Shown: one piece after another, positions 22,349 to 31,779 of the stretch
How the letters are laid out: every line of letters starts with the position of its first letter
Position numbering within the stretch: the stretch's first letter is position 1
Assembly: GCA_947069175.1 (NCBI GenBank)
Contig: CAMTDV010000009.1
Span: 10,053,663 to 10,117,662, forward strand
Source: Scalesia atractyloides
Lineage: Eukaryota > Streptophyta > Magnoliopsida > Asterales > Asteraceae
Direction: 5' to 3'
Length of the DNA: 64,000 nucleotides
Notes under the pieces: generated by a model
The model's input: only the letters and a program-made list of their open reading frames with translations
Database searches by the model: none
Told to the model about the DNA's origin: nothing
Made by a program: the position numbers and the translations under genes

Positions 22349-22920
22349 GGGTTAGACACACAGTCCAGCGGTGGACTGTGTGCAACGTTAAACAACAGGT
22401 CCCGAGTTCGAGTCCTGTTATGTGCACCGGTTTGATATTATTAAAATTCTTTTTAAGTAAATGATTTCTGGATAAATCTAAATAGTATATAAGTATAATA
22501 AAAACCGGAGTAATAACCAAGCTAGACACACAGTCCAGTGGTGAACTGTGTGCAAACACACTGCACAAACACCCGGTTCGAGTCTCAGTCGTGGCAATGA
22601 GTTCCTGACTTAAATCAAACATTTTTGCACTTAAATATAAAACAGAGCGGATAGTATTTAAAGTTAATAAAAATCCATAGATATCCGGGTTAGACACCCA
22701 GCCCAGTTGGTTGGGCTGGGTGCACAATGACACTGAGACCGCGAGTTCGATTCATGAAGTACTCACCAGTTCGTTAATTTAAACCCTTTTAATTTCCGGT
22801 ATAACCTAACAAGTATATAAGTATAATTAAAAACAGAAATATTTCGGGTTAGACACGTAGCTCAGTTGGTAGAGCTGCGTGCACGCGTACGGGAGGTCAC
22901 AAGTTCGAACCTCACTCAGT
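22349..22920 (+). repeat. Four tandem tRNA-like hairpin modules, element A 5' LTR
   Basis: Four modules, 165-180 bp apart, each begin with GTTAGACAC or a close variant. Each has an extended D-arm-like hairpin and then a B box GTTCGANNC. Hairpins: 22357-22382, 22527-22552, 22695-22722 and 22854-22881. B boxes: 22406-22415, 22576-22585, 22745-22753 and 22903-22911. The fourth module has a textbook A box TAGCTCAGTTGG (22858-22869), 45 nt before its B box. Stems are CACACAGTCCA/TGGACTGTGTG, the same with one mismatch, CACCCAGCCCA/TGGGCTGGGTG and CACGTAGCTC/GAGCTGCGTG. Several stem positions change on both sides. Spacers share AAGTATAATAAAAAC-like words. Confidence 0.85.
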
Positions 22921-22936
22921 GCAAATAAACACAAGT

Positions 22937-22988
22937 CCGAAACGGTCAACGGTCAACTGGTCAACGGTCAACTGGTCAAAAAGTCAAA
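22937..22988 (-). promoter_or_regulatory. W-box (TTGAC) cluster in element A 5' LTR
   Basis: About six GGTCAA/AGTCAA words follow each other here, each containing TTGAC on the minus strand, the core site of WRKY factors. The 3' LTR of A (38476-38490) has lost most copies. B keeps a shorter version (26407-26441). WRKY control is an inference. Confidence 0.5.
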
Positions 22989-23429
22989 AATTTTTATTTT
23001 CTTTTATTTATTTATTTTATTTAAAAATCAATTAAAAATACTTAAAAATAATATTTTTAAAGTTAGAAAATTTCCTTGAACTCACAAAAATAAACCGAAC
23101 AATCCCATTAAGAACACTAATTGAAAATACTAATCTCAAATAAGAGTTTATTTATTTATCGAACTATTATGTTATTATTTAGGTTAGTTCCCTTGTCGAT
23201 TAAATCCGATTTCGTGCGCATTCATCATCAATCCAATAAACGCACACACTGTGAGTGAATTCTTACAAATTCCTCTTTTTTATTCATGTTTTGGGGCGTA
23301 TCATGTGTCGCTTAAACTAATTCGCTTATTCAAACTCGTGCTATACCATATTATGATCTAAAAATAGAATATAAATATTGTTTGTTGTGATGTATTACAT
23401 ATTGTCAAGTTGTATGCAAATTATTTGTT

Positions 23430-23590
23430 AGGCCCATCAGTTCCTCGTGGGAGACGAGTTGAACAACGCGTGCCTTAAAACTCATTCATTAGGCCCATCA
23501 GTTCGTAGAACAACGCGTGCCTCAAAACTCATTCATTAGGCCCATCAGTTCCTCGTGGGAGACGAGTTGAACAACGCGTGCCTCAAAACA
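23430..23590 (+). repeat. Roughly 63-bp hairpin repeats in U5 of element A
   Basis: Three tandem units share AGGCCCATCAGTTC and AACAACGCGTGCCT. The outer two contain CTCGTGGGAGACGAG, a 5-bp stem with a 5-nt loop, nested in an AGGC/GCCT outer pairing; the middle unit has lost the hairpin core. Element B has two such units (26846-26895 and 26987-27035), the second with loop GAGAG and the stem kept. Confidence 0.7.
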
Positions 23591-24004
23591 ATCAATTGTT
23601 GTATGTGTGTGCAATATTTAATATTAGGTGTATTGTAAATAAATTTACATTTACATTTACTCATATGTGGTTATGCACTTTATTTTAAAATCAATACAAG
23701 TAAACACGTTTAAATGTTTTTCATAGGATTCACTCGCCAACTTTTTGTTGACCCAAAAACCATTTTTACACATGATACAGGTGGACAGGATGAAGCAAGG
23801 AACACATAGGAAAGTCCCTTAGAAGAAAAATAATGAAGCCTAGAAAGATGTATAGAACATGTTGCACTTGTATGATTTGATTGTACGATCTTCTTTAAAA
23901 TTGTAACAATAAATATGAAACATTATAATAAATGTCATGAGATTTGGTGAAAACCCAATCATGCCCCGATCACCTTTTCCGCTGCGGGTCGGGGTGTGAC
24001 AGAT

Positions 24005-24016
24005 TGGTATCAGAGC
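24005..24016 (+). promoter_or_regulatory. Primer-binding site, tRNA-Met type (element A)
   Basis: TGGTATCAGAGC, the usual plant initiator-tRNA-Met primer site, lies 3 nt inside the 5' LTR end (24001). It fixes the LTR boundary and the plus orientation. Confidence 0.93.
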
Positions 24017-24841
24017 TTTTGACTATAGGGATATAGGATAGGTTATTAGACCCTTAGAGCCTATACTATAGTTGATTAGATTTTTATTGTTTATATGGTT
24101 ACATGCAAACTCATGATGTTTATTTCTTTCATATTTATTACATACACAAATGCATGCAAACACTTCCAATATTACATTTTGTGATACATAGTGAATTATA
24201 TTTACAGTCAAACATACATAACTACATACACATTCATCATACATATTTCAATGTTCACATATTCAAATCATCTTCATACTTCCGTTATTCAAGATTTTGT
24301 CGCATATGTCATTTTTCAAATCTCATCAAAGTGAGTTCTACGACGGGCATGTAGTAACTGTAAGGGTACAAGTACCGGTAGTCGGAACGTCCTGTCTAAT
24401 AAATCCAATATAACGGACCAGTTTGCCTACCTGGGGACCAACGATGAGAGTACGAAGGACCTATTAGGCCAAAGCATGCCACACCAAACGTCGTTCGAAC
24501 TAACCCCACTTTGAGGTGTCACCGTGTCCACACCTGGATACATTCCGAATATCATACGTTACATACTTATTTCTCGATTTTCTCCAGGTTTTAGTGTACG
24601 TAACCAGGTTAACACATGCGAACCATATGAAAAACCCGGTAATCATGGGGGCCCACATGATTACAAAGGTGAAGTATGGCGGCATGCAAGGCCCAATTAC
24701 GAGCAAAGCCCAAGACATCCTATGGATGTAGTAGATTTATTATTCTATATTTATTTTATCAATGTTCATTCCTAAATACGACACATGACCCCTAAAACAT
24801 CCAACCCATACTCTTGATATGTATTCCTTGTAGATGTCTTC
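24017..24841 (+). other. Element A leader and first codons of its gag
   Basis: About 820 bp with no credible ORF, similar throughout to the leader of B (27453-28217). It contains GACGGGCATGTAGTAACTG and TTAGGCCAAAGCATGCC words shared by both copies. The gag start ATG is at 24834-24836; only two codons plus bases remain before B begins at 24842. The gag continues at 34383. Confidence 0.75.
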
Positions 24842-25027
24842 TGTAACATCCGTCAAAAACGGATTTACCAAACCCGCTCCGTTTATCAACCGAACAGTCA
24901 GTTAAAATTTTCGTTGCGAATTAAATGCCCAAAATAATTTTAAACGATACATAATCAATTATTATACGGGAATATATAATTAGTTTTTGAAAAACTGTTA
25001 AAAAACGCAAAATAAAAATACATTGGT

Positions 25028-25110
25028 TCTGCCGGGTTTCGAACCCGGGTCAGTATCGGTCAACAAACAGACTTAACACATAACACTTGAACCACTGCGC
25101 CACTGATGTT
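25028..25110 (-). other. tRNA-like sequence in U3 of element B (opposite strand)
   Basis: The minus strand has A-box-like TGGCGCAGTGGT (25102-25091) and B box GGGTTCGAAACCC (25046-25034) with a perfect CCGGG/CCCGG T arm. The A-to-B distance is 58 nt, longer than in A by 14 nt, as in tRNAs with a long variable arm or an intron. The repeat copy in the 3' LTR lies near 31967-32050. Confidence 0.6.
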
Positions 25111-25801
25111 ATTTGTTAAATATTAGAATCATTTAATTCATATCTTGACGTTCCGAATTCAAAACCGGCGCCCAAAAGTTCAGTCGTCGGAAATCCCGGT
25201 AATCTCGCGAGTTTTAACGACAACTTCCGTTATAACGTAAACATTTACTAAGACATCGGTTATAACCGACGTCTGAGTCCGCGACCAAAGTTATAACCGC
25301 CGGAGTTTTCATAACCGACGAATCTAGTCGGAAATCGGGCCAAATACATCTCGGTTTCTCCCTATAAATTCACCCACAACCCACCGCAAACTTTTTCGCT
25401 CAAAACCACACCTTTACCAAACTAATTCCACTCGCCGGAATATCTCTGCTCATCGCCGGAAAACCGGTTCTCCATTCCTGAGCCTTACTGAAACCCCTGA
25501 GCTTATACCGGAGATACCCACACCCTTTGTAAACTTTCCGGAGACTCGCTGCTGCAAGACACACGTCGCCGGAGGTGATTGCTGTCGCCGGAGTTCTGCC
25601 GGAAAACAGAGGAAGATAGTCGGTATACCTCTTCGCCTAATTTCTTTTTCTTTTCACTTATATCTCACCGTAATGAACTAAAAAACGCTAAGAAACCGAT
25701 TAAAACATTTAACCAGTCACTTATCGATTCTGGTTAAAAATAAGACGAAGAAGATGAAGTGCGGTAAACGTATAAGTATAATTAAAATCAAGATATTACT
25801 C

Positions 25802-26386
25802 GGGTTAGACACACAGTCCAGCGGTGGACTGTGTGCACATTAAACACAGAAAGGTCTCGAGTTCGAATCCTGTTCCACACACGCTGCCTTAATAAAAATG
25901 ATTTTTTGATTAACCAAACCAGAGTCATACTGATATATGTTAAGTATATTAATAACCGGAAAGATAACCAAGTTAGACACACAGTCCAGCGGTGGACTGC
26001 GTGTATGTTTAATCAAAGCACACGAGTTCGAGTCCGGTCTTCTGCATCGACCCGGACAATTATTCTACCTTTTTAAATAAGTCAGAAATGAAAACAAATA
26101 GTTTGTATTTAAGTATAATAAAAATTGGATTATATAACATGTTAAACACACAGTCCAGCGGTGGACTGTGTGTTAGTTTAAGCCACAGGTCCCGGGTTCG
26201 AGACCTGTGGAGCGCACCGTTTCTTTGATTTAAAATTGTTTTTAAAAATAAAGGATTTTCTGTTTAACATAATTAGTATATAAATATAATTAAAAACAGA
26301 TATATGACGGGTTAGACACGTAGCTCAGTTGGTAGAGCTGCGTGCACGCGTACGGGAGGTCTCGGGTTCGAGCCTCACCCAGCGCA
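25802..26386 (+). repeat. Four tandem tRNA-like hairpin modules, element B 5' LTR
   Basis: Hairpins lie at 25810-25835, 25978-26003, 26147-26172 and 26317-26344; B boxes at 25861-25870, 26026-26035, 26196-26205 and 26366-26374. The first three have 11-bp stems around a GCGG loop (the second with one A-C mismatch). The fourth has TAGCTCAGTTGG 45 nt before its B box. Module three adds a second perfect stem, CCACAGGT/ACCTGTGG (26183-26190 with 26203-26210), enclosing the T-loop sequence. Confidence 0.85.
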
Positions 26387-27440
26387 CTTATATACACGAT
26401 TCGAACCGGTCAACGGTCAAGTCAACGGTCAGAAAAAGTCAAATTTTTATTATTATTTTTATTTAATTATTTTAATTAAAAATACTTAAAAATAACATTT
26501 TTAAGGTTAGAAAATAGCCTTAAACTCACAAAAATACACCCAACAATCCTACTAAAATAGATTAATAAAATCCGTTTACTTACCAAACCATAATGCGATT
26601 TATCTAGGTTAATCTCACTCGTGGTTAAAACCACTTCGCGTGCATTCAACATCATCAACCGAACGCACCTACTGTGAGTGAATCTTACAACTCCCCCTTT
26701 TAAATTACACGTTTTGGGGTATGTCATGTGTTATAAAAATAATTAACTTGTTTATTTAAACTTGTGCCATACTACATCATGATCTAAACTTAGATTGTTG
26801 TGAATACTTATTTCCTTTTGTCAAATTATATAAAACTCATTCATTAAGCCCATCAGTTCCTCGTGGGAGACGAGTTGAACAACGCGTGCCTCAAATCAAA
26901 TTCATTATTGTTCATGTGTGTATCATTGAGTTTATATTGTTTGTAGTTGTGTCATTCATATTATCATGTTTATGCAATTCATTCATTAGGCCCCTCAGTT
27001 CCTCGTGAGAGACGAGTTAAGCATCGCGTGCCTCTAAATGTTCCATTATTGTTCATGTGTGTTTTATTTAATATCTTATTATTGTTGAATAAGTTTACAT
27101 CTATTTTTACTCATGCTTGGTTGTGCACATATTTCATAACCAATTTAAATAAACTTGTTCAAATGTTTTCCATAGGATTCACTCGCCAACTTTATGTTGA
27201 TCCAAAACATTTTTACACATGATACAGGTGAACAGGTTGAAGCAAAGAAAACATAGGAAATGCCTTAGAAGAGAACAAAGATGCCTAGATTGATAGCTAG
27301 AACATGTTGTAATCTTTATTGTCAATTTCCATTAAATTGTATTTAATGAATATGAAACGCATAATAAATGTCATGAGCTTTGATGATAACCCAATCATGC
27401 CCCGATCACCTTTTCCGCTGCGGGTCGGGGTGTGACAGAT

Positions 27441-27452
27441 TGGTATCAGAGC
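27441..27452 (+). promoter_or_regulatory. Primer-binding site, tRNA-Met type (element B)
   Basis: TGGTATCAGAGC lies 3 nt after the LTR end at 27437, exactly as in A. Confidence 0.93.
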
Positions 27453-28217
27453 CATGACTATAGGGATATAGGATAGGTTATTAGACCCTTAGAGCCTATA
27501 CTATAGTCTGCCTAAATTTTAATTGATTAGGTGGTTACATACAAACTTGTGATATTTATTTGTTTCATATTTGTTTACATTTACAGTCAAACATACATGC
27601 TTATATACATATTCAATATACATATATCGATGTTCATGTATTCAATTTATTTTCATACTCTCATTATCCAAAGATTTTGTGCAATTTTCAAATCTCATCA
27701 AAGTAAGTTCTGCGACGGGCATGTAGTAACTGGAAGGGTACAAGTACCGGTAGTCGGAACGTCCTGTCTAGGCTGGCATTCGTATAAATCCAATATAACG
27801 GACCAGTTTGCCTACCTGGGGACCAACGATGAGAGTACGAAGGACCTATTAGGCCAAAGCATGCCACACCAAACGTTGTTCGAACTAACCCTACTTTGAG
27901 GTGTCACCGTGTCTACACCTGGACACATTCCGAATATCACACGTTGTATACATATTTCTCAATTTTCTCCGGGTATTTGTGTACGCAACCTGGCAAACCC
28001 GTGCGAACCATATGAAAAACCGGTATTCATGGGGACCCTCATGATTACACAGGTAAAGTATGGCGGCATGTAGGGCCTAACAGCGAGCAAAACCCAAGAC
28101 ATCCTATGGATGTAGTAGATTTATTTTTCTATAATTATTTTATGAATGTTCATTCCTGAATGCGACCCATGATCCCAAAAGCATCCAACTCATACTCTTG
28201 TCATGTATTCCTTGTAG
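27453..28217 (+). other. Element B leader
   Basis: About 770 bp of 5' untranslated leader, closely similar to that of A. The gag ATG follows at 28218. Short upstream ATGs are present, but no conserved small ORF was recognised. Confidence 0.6.
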
Positions 28218-29604
28218 ATGTCTTCTAACCTCGCCCGTAGGAAGACGAGAGCAAGAAAAGCCCGCGAACGCATGGCTGCCTTAATCGCTCAACAAATGGC
28301 TGCCGTAATACCCAACATTGTAATCCAAGTTCAACAAGCACTCACCGAATATCCTGTCAATCAAGCAAACCAAAACATTTTCAACTCTCCCTCAAATACC
28401 GCCAAATGCACCTACAAGCATTTCAAATCATGCGACCCTCCGAAATACAAAGGGACTGAAGGCGTCACCGCTCTCCTCCATTGGTTTGAAGAGATGGAGA
28501 ACGCTTTTCTAAATTGCGATTGCCCTGACGATCGCAAAGTGCGATATGCTACCGGTCGATTATATGGGATAGCACTTACTTGGTGGAATACAGAGAAGGT
28601 CAAACGAGGTGTGGAAGATGCTATGACCTTAACTTGGAACGAATTGAAGGAAATCATGACCAGACGATTTTGCCCAAAGAGTGAAATCAAGAAATTAGAA
28701 GATGAATTTTATTCGTTAAAGCAAATGGAAGGAGACCACATCACATACAACAAAAGGTTCCTCGAATTACATCAAATGGTTCCCAACATGTTCACTCCCC
28801 TCTACCGTTTGATCGAGCACTACATTCGTGGTCTTCCGTCAAAGATTCAAGACCCTGTAATAAGTACCAAGCCTGCAACTTTGGAAGCAGCAATGGAGCT
28901 AGCAACAGAGCTCACCGAGAACCGAATCCGAAACAAAGAATTCAAGGAGAGAAAAGAAGAAGGATAAAGAATCAACTGAAACCTCCGACTCCACTCAAAC
29001 CGAATCCCCTTCTCAACCCAATCCTAAGAGAAGAAGAGACGGGCAACTTTTCGCTGCTACCCAACGTAACCAACCAGTTTTACACGCCATACCCATCCAA
29101 GCTATCCCAATCACTCAAGTGGCACCCAACTCAACTTACCCAAATAAGAAACCCTATCTTGGACCTCACCCTCGATGCAACAACTGTTTTTATCACCATC
29201 CCCATACCCTACCTTGTCGTCTATGTACAACTTGTGGACGCTATGGTCATTTTAGCAAGGTTTGCCGCACCTTTCAAAACCAAACCTTTTCCCCTACTCA
29301 AACCATAAACCAAACCTATCAACAACCCCAATACCCCATGTTCCCATATGCTCGAGCTTGTTTCAATTGTGGCGACCCTACCCACTTTAGAAACACATGC
29401 CCTCAATTGGTTAACGTCATCAACACTCAAGCCCAATCAAACCCAGTTAACCAAGTAAACCAAGAAAACCCAACCACTATGCCACCAGCAAGAGGAAGAG
29501 TCTTCAATATCAACGCCAATCCTGTCGAAGATAATGACGGCCCAAGCGAAGATACTCAACTAGTCCTCTTCGCCGAAGATCCAGATTCAACTCCTATCGT
29601 TTAG
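28218..29604 (+). pseudogene. Element B gag with zinc knuckles, one +1 frameshift
   Basis: Start ATG 28218 (MSSNLARRKTRARKARERM). A basic N-terminus is followed by a retrotransposon gag domain (about residues 70-230; TALLHWFEEMENAF, ALTWWNTEK, MTRRFCPKSEIKKLEDEF). The frame ends at 28967 because one extra base in an A/G run (near 28945) shifts it relative to A. The continuation in the next frame (to 29604) has two CCHC-like motifs, CTTCGRYGHFSKVC and CFNCGDPTHFRNTC, for RNA binding. A nearby downstream pol is absent. The style is chromovirus-like Ty3/gypsy. Confidence 0.9.
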
Positions 29605-29665
29605 TTTTATGTTTTTCTTTATCACATCAAACCAATCATAACTTAAGGATAAAGCCAATGAAACT

Positions 29666-31171
29666 TTGACAAGGATATGGTGGATACGCCGCTGGTACTT
29701 CCTATATATAAGTATTTTTGTCAAAGGATCAGAAGCATTATCTGGCGGTTATGAGAGGTTCCATGTGTAGATTATTAGAGTAATTATTATTTATTGTTTT
29801 CAGTATATGCATTTGCCGAGGCCGCAGCTCCCCATCCATGAGGTTGAGCTTGATCCCCATTTTATTATGCGGTTGATCTGTGGCGTGCCCGCACGATCGG
29901 CTCCGTTTGATTGAGCCTTGATCGGTCATTTCATTTTACATTTCAATACATGCAATACGATCGGCTCCGTTTGATTGAGCCTTGATCGCACAGTTCAATT
30001 TACATTTCCAGTTCATGCAATACGTTCGGCTCCGTTTGATTGAGCCTTGAGCGCACATACAATTTCATTTTCAGTACATGCAATACGTTCGGCTCCGTTT
30101 GATTGAGTCTTGAGCGCACAGACATTTTCATTATCAGTATCTTGTGGTTGTGGTAGTTTGTAGTAGAGTCGCATAGAACTAACCATAACTTGCGGATAAA
30201 GTCAATGAAAATTTGACAAGAATATGGCGGATACGCCGCTGGTACTTCCTATATATAAGTATTCTATGATCGGAGGCATTATCAGGCGGTTATGAGAGGT
30301 TCCATGCATAGGCTGTTTGTGTGATTGTTGTTTAGATTAAGTTGTTCATTTTCAGTACATGCAATACGTTCGGCTCCGTTTGATTGAGCCTTGAGCGCAC
30401 ATACAATATCATTTTCAGTACATGCAATACGTTCGGCTCCGTTTGATTGAGCCTTGAGCGCACAGACAATTTCATTATCAGTATCTTGTGGTTGTTGTGT
30501 TTGTTGTAGAGTCGCATAGAACTAATCATAACTTGCGGATAAAGTCAATGTGAATTTGACAAGGATATGGTGGATACGCCGCTGGTACTTCCTATATATA
30601 AGTATTCTTGTCAAATGATCGGAGGCATTATCAGGCGGTTATGAGAGGTTCCATGCATAGGCTGTTTGTGTGATTAAGTTATTCATTTTCAGTACATTCA
30701 ATACGCTCGGCTCCGTTTGATTGAGCCTTGAGCACACAGACAATTTCATTTTCAGTACATGCAATACGCTCGGCTCCGTTTGATTGAGCCTTGAGCACAC
30801 AGACAATTTCATTTTCAGTACATACAATACGATCGGCTCCGTTTGATTGAGCTTGATCGCACAGATATATTTCATTTCAGTATTTTATGTTTGTTGTATT
30901 GGTTGTAGAGTTATGTAGGACTAATCATAATCCACTGATAAAACCAATGAAAATTTGACAAGAATATGGTGGATACGCCGCTGGTACTTCCTATATATAA
31001 GTATTCTTGTCAAAGGATCAGAGGCATTGTCGGACGGTTATGAGAAGTTCTATGTAGGATTTATTAGTTTCTCGGTAACTAATCATAACTTGTGGATAAA
31101 ACTAATGAAAATTTGGCAAGAATATGGTGGATACGCCGCTGGTACTTCCTATATATAAGTATTCTTGCCAA
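29666..31171 (+). repeat. Dispersed long-stem hairpin repeats downstream of gag (element B)
   Basis: Five units share a core GGATACGCCGCTGGTACTTC between a 12-nt 5' arm and a 12-nt 3' arm. Units: 29666-29724, 30213-30265 (3' arm lost), 30556-30614, 30955-31013 and 31113-31171. Arms are TTGACAAGAATA/TATTCTTGTCAA in the reference unit. The unit at 31113 has TTGGCAAG with CTTGCCAA, a matched double change; other units differ by changes that give G-U pairs. Each unit ends with a GGCGGTTATGAGA-like tail. Two related units are in element A. Confidence 0.85.
29894..30859 (+). repeat. Array of nine short GGCTC hairpins downstream of gag (element B)
   Basis: Nine copies of GGCTCCGTTTGATTGAGCC lie inside outer arms at 29894-29924, 29958-29988, 30023-30053, 30086-30116, 30367-30397, 30430-30460, 30704-30733, 30767-30796 and 30830-30859. 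The inner stem is GGCTC/GAGCC. The outer arms are CGATC/GATCG, CGTTC/GAGCG or GCTC/GAGC in different units, always pairable. Units are often about 64 bp apart, separated by TTTCATTTTCAGTACATGCA-like spacers. Element A lacks the array. Confidence 0.88.
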
Positions 31172-31779
31172 AGGATCAGAGGCATTATCAGGCGGTTATG
31201 AGAAGTTCCATGTAGGATTTAGTATTGCCTTGGTTGGAATTTGTGTTACATTTATATCATCTTGCTATTTAAAGAGATTGGATTGTGTTCCATTTCTACA
31301 TAAACTAACCTCTCCATCATAACAAACGAGAGAGGAACTTCCACCATTCAAACATATATGCTATCAGAATGTGGATTCAAATATTAGCTGTTGTGCTTAT
31401 TTATGTTCAAATATTAGCTGTTGTGTTTAATTATGTTCAAATATCAGCTGTTGTGTTTTATTTATGTTTCCATGTAGGTTGTAGTGTTAGAAGTTTTGCC
31501 TTAGGATATAACCATACTTTTCCAAACGTATCTAAACTCTTATGCATGATATCATTTTTAGCGAATCTTTCCTGCTTATCAATACTTATCAGTAGGCAAC
31601 AAAAAGCGATTCCTGTAATAGGATACTTAACCCTTACCAGGAACGTTACCGCCTCAAACAAAAACTTAAACCCTTACTTTTTCTAAGCAAGTAACTGACA
31701 AACTAAACACCATCATTCTTTTAGTCAAATATATCACTATTTAAATTTCGGGACGAAATTTCTAAAAAGCAGGGGATAC
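31172..31779 (+). other. Element B 3' untranslated region and polypurine tract
   Basis: Includes three short repeats of AAATATTAGCTGTTGTG (31378-31457) and ends with AAAAAGCAGGGGATAC directly before the 3' LTR, the likely plus-strand primer. No coding sequence. Confidence 0.7.

Larger units (their letters stand above)
21368..24001 (+). repeat. Element A 5' LTR
   Basis: The 2634-bp LTR holds, in order: a minus-strand tRNA-like sequence in U3 (21556-21624), a TATA box TTTATAAA (22028-22035), four plus-strand tRNA-like modules (22349-22920), a GGTCAAC cluster (22937-22988) and three roughly 63-bp hairpin repeats (23430-23590). It ends GGGGTGTGACA. No open coding frame belongs to it. Confidence 0.92.
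24842..27437 (+). repeat. Element B 5' LTR
   Basis: The 2596-bp LTR has the same plan as that of A but clearly diverged sequence: a minus-strand tRNA-like sequence (25028-25110), TATA (25363-25368), four tRNA-like modules (25802-26386), GGTCAA words and two U5 hairpin repeats. Conservation of the plan across the divergence supports function for the parts. Confidence 0.92.

Noticed and set aside
22221..22733. 170-codon minus-strand open frame in the LTR (and its copy at 37754-38266)
   Set aside because: It runs antisense through the tRNA-like modules, has no homology I recognise, and its openness follows from repeated module sequence. Its presence in both LTRs of A is simply LTR duplication; B has no equivalent full-length frame.
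22846..22920. A functional tRNA gene (A box and B box at normal spacing)
   Set aside because: The acceptor and T stems do not pair well and there is no anticodon arm of normal form; better described as a tRNA-like module of the LTR.
29894..30859. CRISPR-like array (regular repeat and spacer)
   Set aside because: Plant nuclear DNA, spacers are themselves repeated, no cas genes; the pattern is a tandem hairpin array in a retroelement.
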